Shown here: one piece after another, positions 16,993 through 26,179 of the stretch
How positions within the stretch are numbered: position 1 is the first letter of the stretch
How the letters are laid out: each line of letters begins with the position of its first letter
Source of the DNA: Bordetella petrii
GTDB taxonomy: Bacteria; Pseudomonadota; Gammaproteobacteria; Burkholderiales; Burkholderiaceae_B
Length of the DNA: 64,000 bases
Direction: 5' to 3'
NCBI RefSeq assembly: GCF_017356245.1
Contig: NZ_JAFMZZ010000001.1
Coordinates: 1,266,787-1,330,786 of the forward strand
Program-made: the position numbers and the translations under genes
The notes under the pieces: generated by a model
Told to the model about the DNA's origin: nothing
Database searches by the model: none
What the model saw: only the letters and a program-made list of their open reading frames with translations

Positions 16993-18234
16993 ATGTCTTC
17001 CGCAGCACCCCGCTACGCCTTCGCCGCCCCCTTCCAGACGCCCGCCGCCTCGCCCATTCGCTCCCTCATGTCGTACGCCATGCGGCCGGGCAGCATTTCC
17101 ATGGCCGGCGGCTACCCCGCCCAGGAGCTGTTCGACATCGACGGCCTCACCACCGCGTCGAACCAGGTGCTGGCCCGGCTGGGCGCCTGCCTGCAGTATT
17201 CCAACATCGACGGGCAGGCCAGCCTGCGCGCCGAGCTGGCGCGCCTTACTGCCGAACGCGGGCTGGCCTGCGACCCCGACACCGAGCTCGCCGTCACCGG
17301 CGGTTCGCAGCAGGCGCTGGCGCTGGTCAGCCGGGTGATGCTGCAGCCGGGCGACCACGCCTTCATCGAAAGCCCGGCGTTTCCCAATTCGGTGCAGGCG
17401 CTGCGCTACACCGGCGCCACGGTGCACCCGGTGGCCTCCGGCCCGGAAGGCATCGATATCGACGCGCTGGACGACATGGCCGCGCGGCTCAAGCCCAAGG
17501 TCGTCTGCGTGGTGGCGTCGTTCTCGAACCCGTGCGGCGCCACCATCAGCCGGCAGCGCCGCCTGCGCCTGCTCGAACTGGCCGTGAAGCACCAGTTCCT
17601 GATCGTCGAAGACGACCCCTACGGCGAACTGCGCTTCGCGGGCGAGCAAGTGCCGCCCATTGCCGCGCTGGCCGAGGGCGAGGCGCGCCACTGGGCGGTG
17701 TACATCTCGACCATGTCCAAGACCATGGCGCCGGCCCTGCGCATCGGCTGGCTGGTGGCCCCGGCCGAGGTGCGCCGCCGCTGCGTGGGCGCCAAGGCGG
17801 CCGACGACATGGCGTCGTCGGCCTGGATACAGGAAGTGGTGGCGCAGTACCTGGCCAACGGCCGCTACCAGCAGCACGTGCCGCGCATCCGCGCCGCCTA
17901 CGGCGCGCGCTGCGACGCGCTGGCGCAGGCGCTGGTCCAGTACCTGGACGGCCGCGTCACGTTCCGCAAGCCCGAAGGCGGCATGTTCTTCTGGGTGCGC
18001 CTGAACGGCGAGGCCGATGCCACGCGGCTGCTGCCCTATGCCATCGAACAGGGCGTGGTCTATGTGCCCGGCAAGGCGTTCTACGCCGACCCGCAGCAGG
18101 CCGACCTGAACGCCATGCGCATGTCGTTCGCCACCATGAACGAAGGCCTGATCATCCAGGGCATCGAGCGCCTGGCCCGGGCGCTGGACGCCTGCGAGGC
18201 CAATGCGCCGGTGTCGGTGTCGCTGGCGGCCTGA
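16993..18234 (+). CDS. PLP-dependent aminotransferase (class I/II, aminoadipate type)
   Basis: The 413-residue fold-type I aminotransferase resembles the 2-aminoadipate / MocR-aminotransferase group. The PLP lysine lies in YISTMSKTMAPALRIGWL, and the ligand-binding NPCG is visible before it. No GntR HTH is present. I chose ATG 16993 because the family-like sequence starts there; ATG 16927 would add 22 residues. It is divergent from yggS, a PLP-related neighbour. The amino donor is not predictable. Confidence 0.85.
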   Translation: MSSAAPRYAFAAPFQTPAASPIRSLMSYAMRPGSISMAGGYPAQELFDIDGLTTASNQVLARLGACLQYSNIDGQASLRAELARLTAERGLACDPDTELAVTGGSQQALALVSRVMLQPGDHAFIESPAFPNSVQALRYTGATVHPVASGPEGIDIDALDDMAARLKPKVVCVVASFSNPCGATISRQRRLRLLELAVKHQFLIVEDDPYGELRFAGEQVPPIAALAEGEARHWAVYISTMSKTMAPALRIGWLVAPAEVRRRCVGAKAADDMASSAWIQEVVAQYLANGRYQQHVPRIRAAYGARCDALAQALVQYLDGRVTFRKPEGGMFFWVRLNGEADATRLLPYAIEQGVVYVPGKAFYADPQQADLNAMRMSFATMNEGLIIQGIERLARALDACEANAPVSVSLAA

Positions 18235-18261
18235 ACCGGGCCGCCGCGGCCGCGGCGCGGG

Positions 18262-18738
18262 CTAGCGCTTGCGCCGGTACAACAGCGATATCTTCGCGAA
18301 GGCAATCTGCAGTTCGCGCGTGCCGCCCTGGAACACCACCGGGCGGCCGCGCTGCGTGAACACCACCAGCCGCTTCGAGAACATCAGCGGCACGAACTTG
18401 GCGAACTGGATTTCCTGCCAGGCGACTTCGCGCCGGGTGATCCAGGTTTGGCGCAGGCCGGTTTCATCGATGGTGGTGATGGATTTCTGCATGTGCCACG
18501 ACACCAGCACCAGCCCCAGGAAGCACAGCACCACAATGCCCGTCAGCACGCCGCTGACCTGCCCGGGCGGCAGGCGGATGGCCGATGACACGATCTGCAC
18601 GCCGATGATGGCCAGGATGATCCAGGCCAGGATGCGCACCCAGTCGGGCCAGGCCTGGCCCGATAGCGGCAGCGGGCCGATTTCGCGCAGCAGCGCGTCG
18701 CGTTCGTCCGTGGAAGGAGGGTTGAAGATCGAGTTCAT
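18262..18738 (-). CDS. Small membrane protein with PH-like domain, function unknown
   Basis: The 158-residue protein is not recognised as a named gene. Two hydrophobic helices (about residues 37-58 and 63-83) are followed by a basic soluble beta-rich half (TIDETGLRQTWITRREVAWQ), which resembles bacterial PH/YdbT-like domains. It converges on the aminotransferase gene. ATG 18738 is the only start that keeps the soluble N-terminal leader. Confidence 0.7.
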   Translation of the reverse strand: MNSIFNPPSTDERDALLREIGPLPLSGQAWPDWVRILAWIILAIIGVQIVSSAIRLPPGQVSGVLTGIVVLCFLGLVLVSWHMQKSITTIDETGLRQTWITRREVAWQEIQFAKFVPLMFSKRLVVFTQRGRPVVFQGGTRELQIAFAKISLLYRRKR

Positions 18739-18832
18739 GGCGGACGGGTTCCCCGGTGGCGCAGCGCGGGCAGTCGCCGGATGGCCCTGCCTGGCGCGCA
18801 TTCTACGTGGCTTTGGCGCTCTGGCGGCGCGT

Positions 18833-19741
18833 TCAGGCGGCGCGCTTGGCCGCCACCGCATTGCCCGCCCGGCTGCCGCCCTTGCGGTTCAGGTGGGCCG
18901 ACATCCATTGGCCGATGTCGACCACGGCGTCGAAATCGACCCCGGTATCGATGTCCAGGCCGCGCAGCATGTACAGCACGTCTTCGGTGGCCACGTTGCC
19001 GGTGGCGCCCTTGGCGTACGGGCAGCCGCCCAGGCCGGCCACCGACGTGTGGAAGATGCTGATGCCGGTTTCGAGCGCGGCCAGGATGTTGGCCAGGGCC
19101 TGGCCGTAGGTGTCGTGGAAATGCCCGGACACGCGGCCCGGGTCGACCACCCGGGTCACCGCCGCCATGACGTCGCGCACGCGCTGCGGCGTGCCCACGC
19201 CGATGGTGTCGGCCACGTCGATTTCGTCACAGCCCAGCGCCACATAGCGGCGCGCGACGTCCACCACCGCTTCGATGGGCACTTCGCCCTGGTACGGGCA
19301 GCCCAGCGCGCAGCTGATGCTGCCGCGCAGCCGCACGCCCGCGGCGCGCGCGGCCTGGGCCACGGGCTCGAAGCGGGCGATCGATTCGGCGATGGAGCAG
19401 TTGATGTTCTTCTGCGAAAACGCTTCGCTGGCCGCGCCGAAGATCACGACCTCGTCGGCCTTGGCCGCCAGCGCGCCTTCCAGGCCCTTCATGTTGGGGG
19501 TCAGCACCGAATAGATGACGCCGGGCTTGCGCTCGATGCGCGCCATGACATCGGCGGCGTCGGCCATCTGCGGCACCCATTTGGGCGACACGAACGACGT
19601 GGCCTCGATGTTGGGAAAACCGGCGGCGGTCAGGCGGTCGACCAGCTCTACCTTGATATCGGTGGAGATCAGTTCTTTTTCGTTCTGCAGGCCGTCGCGG
19701 GGCGAAACCTCGACGATCTTGACGCGGGAGGGCAGCGGCAT
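18833..19741 (-). CDS. Hydroxymethylglutaryl-CoA lyase
   Basis: The 302-residue TIM-barrel enzyme of the HMGL-like family splits HMG-CoA to acetoacetate and acetyl-CoA. Motifs are VSPRDGLQNE near the N-terminus, the metal-binding HFHDTYG, and the signature SVAGLGGCPYAKGATGN with the catalytic Cys. The length matches MvaB-type enzymes. It stands alone between the membrane protein and dprA, so it is probably part of leucine or branched acid degradation encoded elsewhere. Confidence 0.92.
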   Translation of the reverse strand: MPLPSRVKIVEVSPRDGLQNEKELISTDIKVELVDRLTAAGFPNIEATSFVSPKWVPQMADAADVMARIERKPGVIYSVLTPNMKGLEGALAAKADEVVIFGAASEAFSQKNINCSIAESIARFEPVAQAARAAGVRLRGSISCALGCPYQGEVPIEAVVDVARRYVALGCDEIDVADTIGVGTPQRVRDVMAAVTRVVDPGRVSGHFHDTYGQALANILAALETGISIFHTSVAGLGGCPYAKGATGNVATEDVLYMLRGLDIDTGVDFDAVVDIGQWMSAHLNRKGGSRAGNAVAAKRAA

Positions 19742-19829
19742 GTCTCTTCCTGTAGTGATGGGCGCCGCGCCGGAGCGCGCGCGGGAATGCGGATATTCAT
19801 AATAGTAGCCCTGCCGGGCCGCCGGGCCG

Positions 19830-20945
19830 CTACTTCAGGCGCTGGAACCGCCCGCCATCGAGCCGGGCCACGCGGCCGGCCAGCTCGAGCTCGAGCAATT
19901 GCGCGTTCAGCGCGGCGATGTCGAGCCCGGTGCGCGCTTGCAAGGCATCCAGGTGCAGCGGATCGTAGCCCAGCGCCCGCAGCAGCGGCGTGTCGGCTTC
20001 GGCCGGCGCGCCGGCGGCCGGTTCGCCGCGGCGCGGGGCCGGCTGGCCGCCGCCCAGTTCGTCGGTGATGTCTTGCGCGGTTTCGACCAGCTTGGCGCCC
20101 TGGCGGATCAGGGCATGGCAGCCGCGCGACAGCGGCGAATGGATCGAGCCCGGGATGGCGAAGACCTCGCGGCCGCTTTCGCCGGCCAGCCGCGCCGTGA
20201 TCAGCGAGCCGCTCTGGCGCGCGGCCTCGACCACCAGCACCCCGCGCGCCAGCCCCGCCACCAGGCGGTTGCGACGCGGAAAGTGATGCGGCAGCGCGCC
20301 CATGCCCAGCGGCAGCTCGGATACCAGGGCGCCCTGCCCGGCAATGCGGTGGGCCAGGTCGCGGTGGCGCGCCGGATACACGCGGTCGATGCCGGTGCCC
20401 ATGACGGCCACGGTGCCCGCGCCTTCGGGGCCGGCCAGCAGCGCCCCTTCGTGCGCGGCCGCGTCGATGCCCTGCGCCAGGCCGCTGACCACGCACCAGC
20501 CATGGCCGGCCAGGTGGCGGGCGAACGCGCGGGCGTTGTCGCAGCCGCCCGGCGTGGCGCTGCGCGCGCCCACCACCGCCAGGGCCGGCAGGCTCAGCCG
20601 CGCCGGATCGCCGTTGACATACAGCAGGATGGGCGGGTCGGCGATGGTGAGCAGGCTTTGCGGATAGGCCGGGTCGGCCAGGGTCAGCACGTGGCGCCCG
20701 GGCTGGTCGACCCACTGCAGGCTGCGGTCGATTTGGGCCTGCATGTCGGCGGGGGGCGGCGCCGCCAGCTGGCGCGCCAGATCTTGCGGCACGTGGCGGG
20801 CCAGGGCCGCGGCGCCCAGGGCGTAGATCTGCTCGGGCAGGCCCAGCGCCGACAGCAGCGGATAGGCGCTGGCGGGGCCCAGCCCGGGCTCCAGCGACAG
20901 GCGCAGCCAGGCGGACAGTTCGGCGTGGGAATGCGTAAGCGGCAT
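19830..20945 (-). CDS. dprA: DNA-processing protein DprA
   Basis: The 371-residue protein loads RecA on incoming single-stranded DNA in transformation. The Rossmann-like core shows VVGARSATPGG, SGLAQGIDAAAHEGAL and VMGTGIDRVYPARH. An N-terminal SAM-like segment and a C-terminal winged helix (LDALQARTGLDIAALNAQLL) complete the usual DprA layout. ATG 20945 is preferred over a longer upstream frame. It is divergent from def-fmt, a common arrangement. Confidence 0.93.
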   Translation of the reverse strand: MPLTHSHAELSAWLRLSLEPGLGPASAYPLLSALGLPEQIYALGAAALARHVPQDLARQLAAPPPADMQAQIDRSLQWVDQPGRHVLTLADPAYPQSLLTIADPPILLYVNGDPARLSLPALAVVGARSATPGGCDNARAFARHLAGHGWCVVSGLAQGIDAAAHEGALLAGPEGAGTVAVMGTGIDRVYPARHRDLAHRIAGQGALVSELPLGMGALPHHFPRRNRLVAGLARGVLVVEAARQSGSLITARLAGESGREVFAIPGSIHSPLSRGCHALIRQGAKLVETAQDITDELGGGQPAPRRGEPAAGAPAEADTPLLRALGYDPLHLDALQARTGLDIAALNAQLLELELAGRVARLDGGRFQRLK

Positions 20946-21133
20946 GGTTCGGACAGGGGCCTTGCGAGGGTCCGCTAGTGTCGCACGGCCCGCGCGCCGC
21001 ACGGGCGGCGGCGCGACCAAAAGCGCCCGCCCGGGCGGCGCGGCAATGGCCGAATTAGCCGAAAACTATTAGAAATCAAGCTTCTAATGAATTATCATTA
21101 AGTCACTAGTGACTATTTAGCTTTTTGCTCGCC

Positions 21134-21646
21134 ATGGCTTTGCTTCCCATCCTTCATTATCCCGATCCGCGCCTGCACAAGAAGGCCAAGCCGGTCGCGG
21201 TGGTGGACGACCGTATCCGGAAGCTGGTGCGCGACATGGCCGACACCATGTACGAAGCGCCGGGCGTCGGCCTGGCCGCCACGCAGGTCGACGTGCACGA
21301 ACGCGTGGTCGTCATCGACGTTTCCGAAGAAGGCAACGAACTGCGCGTGCTGATCAACCCCGAGATCACCTGGAAAAGCGACGAGCGCCAGACTTACGAA
21401 GAAGGCTGCCTGTCGGTGCCGGGCATCTACGACGAGGTCGAACGATCGGCGCGCATCCGTTTCAAGGCGCTGGACATCGACGGCAAGCCGTACGAAGCCG
21501 ACGCGGAAGGGCTGCTGGCCGTGTGCGTGCAGCATGAGCTCGACCACCTCGACGGCAAAGTGTTCGTCGAATACCTGTCCAGCCTGAAGCAGAACCGCAT
21601 CAAGACCAAGCTGAAGAAGGCCGAGCGCGAAGCGCTGCGAGCCTGA
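21134..21646 (+). CDS. def: Peptide deformylase
   Basis: The 170-residue metalloenzyme removes N-formyl groups from nascent proteins. The three family motifs are present: [17 protein letters not shown] (metal Cys) and QHELDHLDG (two metal His and catalytic Glu). I chose ATG 21134. The upstream A/T-rich stretch at 21062-21120 (TTATCATTAAGTCACTAG) is a plausible promoter region. It is followed by fmt after 5 bases. Confidence 0.97.
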   Translation: MALLPILHYPDPRLHKKAKPVAVVDDRIRKLVRDMADTMYEAPGVGLAATQVDVHERVVVIDVSEEGNELRVLINPEITWKSDERQTYEEGCLSVPGIYDEVERSARIRFKALDIDGKPYEADAEGLLAVCVQHELDHLDGKVFVEYLSSLKQNRIKTKLKKAEREALRA

Positions 21647-21651
21647 TCCCC

Positions 21652-22596
21652 ATGCGCCTGGTTTTTGCCGGAACGCCGGAATTCGCCCGCGTCGCGCTCG
21701 ACGCCCTGCTGGCCGCAGGCCATGACATCCCGCTGGTGCTGACCCAGCCCGACCGGCCCGCCGGCCGCGGCCTGAAGCTGACGCCCAGCCCGGTCAAGCA
21801 GGCCGCCCTGGCGGCCGGCATTGCGGTGGCCCAGCCCCGCAGCCTGCGGCTGGACGGGCGCTACCCCGACGATGCCGCGCAGGCCCAGGCACAGCTGCGG
21901 CAGGCGGCGCCCGACATCATGGTGGTGGCCGCCTACGGCCTGATCCTGCCGGCCTGGACCCTGGCGCTGCCGCCGCGCGGCTGCCTGAACATCCACGCCA
22001 GCCTGCTGCCGCGCTGGCGCGGCGCCGCCCCCATCCAGCGCGCCATCGAGGCCGGCGACACGCAAACCGGCGTCACCATCATGCAGATGGACGAAGGCCT
22101 GGACACCGGCGACATGCTGCTGGAACACCGCGTGCCCATCGGCGCCGCGGACACCGCCGCGCAATTGCACGACGCGCTGGCCGCCGCCGGCGGACAGGCC
22201 ATTGTGCAGGCCCTGGCGGCCTTGCAGGCGGGCGGCCTGCCGGCGCGGCCGCAGCCGGCCGACGGCGTTACCTATGCCGCCAAGCTGGACAAGGCCGAGG
22301 CCGCGCTCGACTGCGCGCAGCCCGCCGCGCAGCTGGCCCGGCGCGTGCGCGCGTTCAACCCGGTGCCCGGCGCCACGCTGCGCCTGCCGGGCCTGGACGA
22401 TCCGGTCAAGGTATGGCGCGCGCAGGCCCTGGAAGCGCCGGCGGCCGCGGCGCCGGGCAGCGTGCTGCGGGCCGGCGCCGACGGCATCGACATCGCCACC
22501 GGCGCGGGCGTGCTGCGCCTGCTCGAACTGCAGAAGGCCGGCGGCAAGCGCCAGCCGGTGGACGTGTTCGTGCGCGGCTGGCAGCTTCCGGGCTGA
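21652..22596 (+). CDS. fmt: Methionyl-tRNA formyltransferase
   Basis: The 314-residue enzyme formylates initiator Met-tRNA. It begins [16 protein letters not shown] and shows the formyl-transfer site [18 protein letters not shown] and the loop [10 protein letters not shown]. The C-terminal OB-like domain follows. It forms an operon with def. In E. coli rsmB and trkA come next; here rsmB is 15.9 kb away. Confidence 0.96.
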   Translation: MRLVFAGTPEFARVALDALLAAGHDIPLVLTQPDRPAGRGLKLTPSPVKQAALAAGIAVAQPRSLRLDGRYPDDAAQAQAQLRQAAPDIMVVAAYGLILPAWTLALPPRGCLNIHASLLPRWRGAAPIQRAIEAGDTQTGVTIMQMDEGLDTGDMLLEHRVPIGAADTAAQLHDALAAAGGQAIVQALAALQAGGLPARPQPADGVTYAAKLDKAEAALDCAQPAAQLARRVRAFNPVPGATLRLPGLDDPVKVWRAQALEAPAAAAPGSVLRAGADGIDIATGAGVLRLLELQKAGGKRQPVDVFVRGWQLPG

Positions 22597-22599
22597 TTG

Positions 22600-22695
22600 C
22601 CAGGTGTCTGACTCCCGCAGGGTGTCGGACACCGTACGATTGAGACGGCTGCGGTTTACAGCGGTGTCAGGCACCTGGCGGAGCCTGACACCTGG
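22600..22695. repeat. Intergenic repeat, full copy 3
   Basis: Two-hairpin unit with CAGGTGTCTGACTCCCGCAG / GGTGTCGGACACC, a spacer GTACGATTGAGACGGCTGCG, and GGTGTCAGGCACC / GGAGCCTGACACCTGG. It lies immediately after the fmt stop codon, before the convergent PNPOx-like gene. Confidence 0.92.
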
Positions 22696-22773
22696 GCCAA
22701 ACGTTGTTTTTCGCCTTAAGGTAGCGCCAGGGGTGTCTGGCGCGGCGTGGCGCCGGTGCGGGCCCTGTGCCCC

Positions 22774-23400
22774 TCAATACAAAGTGTCGCGCACTCGTCC
22801 CGGCAGTGCCCGGTCGTATGCCTGGCCGTCGATGGTGCCGGCGCTCAGGTCGGCCAGCATGCGGCCCGTGCTGGGCAGGCTGGCGCGTTCGATTTGCCGG
22901 GCCGGGTCCCACAGCGCCGAGCGCACCAGTGCGCGCGAGCACTGGAAAAACACGGTTTCCACGTCAATGACCAGCACCGAACGCGGCGGCTTGTCGTGCA
23001 TGGCGAAGCGCGCCAGCAGGGCCGGATCGGTGCTGATGCCGGCGCGCCCGTTCACCCGCAGGGTCTCGCCCACGCCGGGCACCAGGAACAGCAGCGCCAC
23101 GCGCGGGTCGGCCAGGATGTTGCGCAGGCTGTCGATACGGTTGTTGCCGCGCCGGTCTGGAATCAGCAGGGTCTTGTCGTCGGCCACGGTCACGAAGCCG
23201 GCCGGGTCGCCGCGCGGCGACGCGTCCAGTCCGTCGGGCCCCACGGTGGCCAGCACGACGAAGGGCGCCGCCTCGATGAAGGCGCGGTAGTGCGGATGCA
23301 CGTGGTCCGTTTCCTTCATGACCGAGGCCTGGCTGGGCTGGCCATACAGCGCTTGCAGGGCGGCGGGGTCAGTAATGCGATGGGTGTCGTCGAGGGGCAT
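22774..23400 (-). CDS. Pyridoxamine 5'-phosphate oxidase family flavoprotein
   Basis: The 208-residue split-barrel FMN-binding protein belongs to the general-stress/PNPOx-like group. It contains VVLATVGPDGLDASPRGDPAG and the nucleotide-contact stretch RGNNRIDSLRNILADPR. The family is broad, covering F420 or FMN-dependent reductases, and the substrate is unknown. The gene follows the HAD phosphatase gene on the same strand after 2 bases, so they are likely co-transcribed. Confidence 0.82.
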   Translation of the reverse strand: MPLDDTHRITDPAALQALYGQPSQASVMKETDHVHPHYRAFIEAAPFVVLATVGPDGLDASPRGDPAGFVTVADDKTLLIPDRRGNNRIDSLRNILADPRVALLFLVPGVGETLRVNGRAGISTDPALLARFAMHDKPPRSVLVIDVETVFFQCSRALVRSALWDPARQIERASLPSTGRMLADLSAGTIDGQAYDRALPGRVRDTLY

Positions 23401-23402
23401 GC

Positions 23403-24035
23403 TCAGGCTCGGGTCAGGGCGGCCGGCAGGTCGGCCACGGTCAGGATGATTTCGTCGGGCGCGTGGGTGCGCAGTGCGTCGACGTGGTTGTAGCCCCAGG
23501 CGACGGCAGCCGCGCGCACGCCGGCCTTGCGCGCGGCGTCGATGTCGCGCATTTCGTCGCCCACCAGCACGCAGCGCTGCGGCGCCACCCGGTGCCGCGC
23601 CAGCAGCCGCTTCAGCTTGGCCGCCTTGCCGAACATGTCGGTGCCGCATTCAAAGTCGTCGAACCATTCGGTGGCCCGCGGCCCCAGCACCCGCTGCACA
23701 TTGGCAGCCGAATTCGAGCTCACCACCGCCAGCCGCAGGCCGGCGGCGCGCAGCTGCGTCAGCGCCTCGGCCATGCCGCCGAACAGCTGCACGCGCGGAT
23801 CGACCTCGCGCATCAGCTGGCGCACGTGCGCCATGATGGCCGGCATTTTCCACATGGGAATGCCCAGTATCTTCAGGATGTCGTGCGCGCCGTGGTGGCG
23901 CAGCCGGGCCCGTTCTGCCGGGCCCGCCTTGCGAAAGCCGTATTTGTCGGCCACGCCGTCCAGGATGGACTCGAACCAGGGCAGGGTGTCGGCCAGGGTG
24001 CCGTCGAAGTCGAATGCCGCCAGGTCGTATTTCAA
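23403..24035 (-). CDS. HAD family hydrolase (phosphoglycolate phosphatase-like)
   Basis: The 210-residue HAD phosphatase has motif I FDFDGTLADT with both Asp, motif II VVSSNS, a conserved Lys in the KLKRLL region and motif IV GDEMRDIDAARKAG. The start is inferred as TTG 24035, overlapping the TGA of the upstream gene (4-base coupling); no ATG or GTG fits because the HAD motif begins within 8 residues. The substrate is not predictable. Confidence 0.82.
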   Translation of the reverse strand: MKYDLAAFDFDGTLADTLPWFESILDGVADKYGFRKAGPAERARLRHHGAHDILKILGIPMWKMPAIMAHVRQLMREVDPRVQLFGGMAEALTQLRAAGLRLAVVSSNSAANVQRVLGPRATEWFDDFECGTDMFGKAAKLKRLLARHRVAPQRCVLVGDEMRDIDAARKAGVRAAAVAWGYNHVDALRTHAPDEIILTVADLPAALTRA

Positions 24036-24622
24036 GCGGTGCCGTCCACCGGGTAGGCATCGCGGTCGGCGCGGCGGATCCAGTGCATGACCGGGGCCAG
24101 CGCCTCGATGGGGGGCGCGCTGCCCACCAGGCGCTGCGCGTCGGTCCAGGGGTAGGGCAGCCCCGTCAGCCAGGCGAACACCGCCGGCGCCGTGTCGGGC
24201 GGCAGGCTCAGCATGGTTTCGATGGTGATCGTCAGCCGGCGCGCCAGGTGGGGCGTGGACTGGAATTCCCATTCGTAGCTGCCGCAGCCCACGCGCACCT
24301 GGCCGCTGGCTTTTTCGGTCATGCCCACGAACCAGTCACAGGTGTAGTCGGACAGCACCGCGTCTTCGCCCGGGTGGGCCAGATAGAAGGTGAACACGTT
24401 CTCGTAGGTCTGGCCGAACGTGCGCACCATGGCCTCGGTAATGGCATCGCGGCCGCGCGCTTCGGGCGGGAAGGCGATGGCCTGGGTGCGCAGCGTCATC
24501 TTCAGCACCGCGTCGGCGGCGAAGGCGCGCGCCATATAAAGCGGGCGGTTTTCGTCCTTGGCGTGCAGGTAATTGCGCATCAAGGACGCCGTACTGGCTG
24601 GGGTGACCGTGGCTGTGGGCAT
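24032..24622 (-). CDS. SnoaL/NTF2-like domain protein, function unknown
   Basis: The 196-residue protein has an NTF2-like cone-fold appearance in its first two thirds (AFAADAVLKMTLRTQAIAF, then repeated beta strands such as VLSDYTCDWFVGM). Such proteins can be isomerases, hydrolases or binding modules; nothing here decides. It shares an overlapping stop/start with the HAD gene and begins at ATG 24622. Confidence 0.65.
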   Translation of the reverse strand: MPTATVTPASTASLMRNYLHAKDENRPLYMARAFAADAVLKMTLRTQAIAFPPEARGRDAITEAMVRTFGQTYENVFTFYLAHPGEDAVLSDYTCDWFVGMTEKASGQVRVGCGSYEWEFQSTPHLARRLTITIETMLSLPPDTAPAVFAWLTGLPYPWTDAQRLVGSAPPIEALAPVMHWIRRADRDAYPVDGTA

Positions 24623-24653
24623 GGCGGAAGTACGCGATGGACGGGGTTCAGTA

Positions 24654-25241
24654 TCAGTGTTCGCCGGGATCGATCCATTTGGACACGGTGGGCGGCTGGT
24701 AGGCGGCGTAGCGGTCCAGCAGCGCGGCGGGCTGGCTTTCCACGACCAGCATGGCGCGGTGCTCGGCGCGCATGAACGATTCTTGCACGGCATGATCCAG
24801 GAACCCGGCCAGCTGATCGTAGTAGCCGGCGATGTTCAGCAGGCCGCACGGCTTTTCGTGCATGCCCAGCTGGGCCCAGGTCCAGGTCTCGAAAATTTCT
24901 TCCAGGGTGCCGGCGCCGCCGGGCAGCGCCACGAAGCCATCGGCCCGTTCGGCCATCATGGTCTTGCGTTCGTGCATGGACTGCACCACATGCAGCTCGG
25001 TCAGGCCGGAATGGCCCAGCTCTTTGCGCATCAGCGGCTCGGGAATAATGCCGATGACGCGGCCGCCTTCGGCCATCACGGCATCGGCCACGATGCCCAT
25101 GATGCCCACGCTGGCGCCGCCATACACCAGTCCGATGTCGCGCCGCACCAGTTCACGGGCCAGCTCGCGCGCGCCGTCGGCGTAGGCGGGGATGCGGCCC
25201 CCGTTGGAACCACAATAAACGCAAATATTCTTCAGTGTCAT
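24654..25241 (-). CDS. LOG family protein (nucleoside monophosphate phosphoribohydrolase)
   Basis: The 195-residue LOG-type protein has the signature PGGAGTLEE (about residue 110) preceded by the conserved Arg/Lys in MHERKTMM and the N-terminal ICVYCGSNGG. LOG enzymes release adenine or cytokinin bases from nucleotide monophosphates. The frame is open further upstream, but the family starts at ATG 25241. Confidence 0.92.
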   Translation of the reverse strand: MTLKNICVYCGSNGGRIPAYADGARELARELVRRDIGLVYGGASVGIMGIVADAVMAEGGRVIGIIPEPLMRKELGHSGLTELHVVQSMHERKTMMAERADGFVALPGGAGTLEEIFETWTWAQLGMHEKPCGLLNIAGYYDQLAGFLDHAVQESFMRAEHRAMLVVESQPAALLDRYAAYQPPTVSKWIDPGEH

Positions 25242-25451
25242 GGTTGGCAGATCAGGGCCCGTTACAAAGTTACAGCGGATTCCGGTCCGGAATGCAGTAA
25301 CTAGTTTACGCAACTTGGAGACACACCCTGGGCAAGCGGGGCAATGATTGGACACAGCCTGGGCACGGCGGGGCCGATACACTGGGTTGGCAGGCGCCCC
25401 GGGCGCCGTAGTCGTCTTGCCCTGCGCAACACACAATAAGGAGCCAGCGAT

Positions 25452-26015
25452 ATGCAACATGCCACCCCCCACACCCCGTCCCGCAAGGGCGGCTCGTTCG
25501 ACATGGACGTGGCCGCGATCCGCGCCAAGGCCCGCCAGGACATCGAGTCCGGCGCCGTTACCGACAGCTACCGGGCCGACCGCGCCGCCGTGCTGAAGCT
25601 GCTGAACGAAGCCCTGGCCACCGAAGTGGTCTGTGTGCTGCGCTACAAGCGCCACTATTTCATGGCGCGCGGCCTCAACGCCGAGCCGGTAGCGGCCGAG
25701 TTCGCTGAACACGCCGCCGAAGAACTGGGCCACGCCGACCGCATCGCCGAGCGCATTGTGCAGCTGGGCGGCGAACCCAACCTGTCGCCGGTGGGCCTGC
25801 TGGACCGCAGCCATTCGGAATATGTCGAAGCCAATACGCTGACCGAGATGATCAAGGAAAACCTGATCGCCGAGCGCATCGCCATCGACAGCTACCGGCA
25901 GATGGTCGACTACGTGGGCGACAACGACCCCACCACCCGCCGCCTGCTGGAAGAGATACTGGCCGTCGAGGAAGAGCACGCCGACGATCTGTCGGATTTC
26001 CTGGCGAAGAATTGA
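25452..26015 (+). CDS. Ferritin-like (bacterioferritin-type) protein
   Basis: The 187-residue four-helix-bundle protein carries the di-iron ligand pattern of ferritin-like proteins: an E in LATEVVCVLRYKRH, E-x2-H in EELGHADRI, an E in LIAERIAIDSYRQ and E-x2-H in EEEHADDL. A 17-residue flexible leader precedes the bundle. AAGGAG lies 8 bases before the ATG. It may store or detoxify iron; the haem-binding Met of true Bfr is not obvious. Confidence 0.85.
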   Translation: MQHATPHTPSRKGGSFDMDVAAIRAKARQDIESGAVTDSYRADRAAVLKLLNEALATEVVCVLRYKRHYFMARGLNAEPVAAEFAEHAAEELGHADRIAERIVQLGGEPNLSPVGLLDRSHSEYVEANTLTEMIKENLIAERIAIDSYRQMVDYVGDNDPTTRRLLEEILAVEEEHADDLSDFLAKN

Positions 26016-26049
26016 GGCGGCCAGTGCCGCCAGACTGCCAGGTGTCTAA

Positions 26050-26145
26050 CAGGTGTCAGGCTCCCGCAGGGTGCCTGACACCGTACAACTGAGATGGCTA
26101 TGGTTTAAGCGGTGTCAGGCACCCTGCGGGAGCCTGACACCTGGG
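26050..26145. repeat. Intergenic repeat, full copy 4
   Basis: Two-hairpin unit with CAGGTGTCAGGCTCCCGCAG / GGTGCCTGACACC, a spacer GTACAACTGAGATGGCTATG, and GGTGTCAGGCACCC / GGGAGCCTGACACCTGG. An extra GGTGTC (26041-26046) precedes it, as if part of a second left end. It sits between the convergent ferritin-like and rimO genes. Confidence 0.92.
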
Positions 26146-26179
26146 CGGCCTTGTGCTGCAGGGCGTGCGCGGGCCCGCC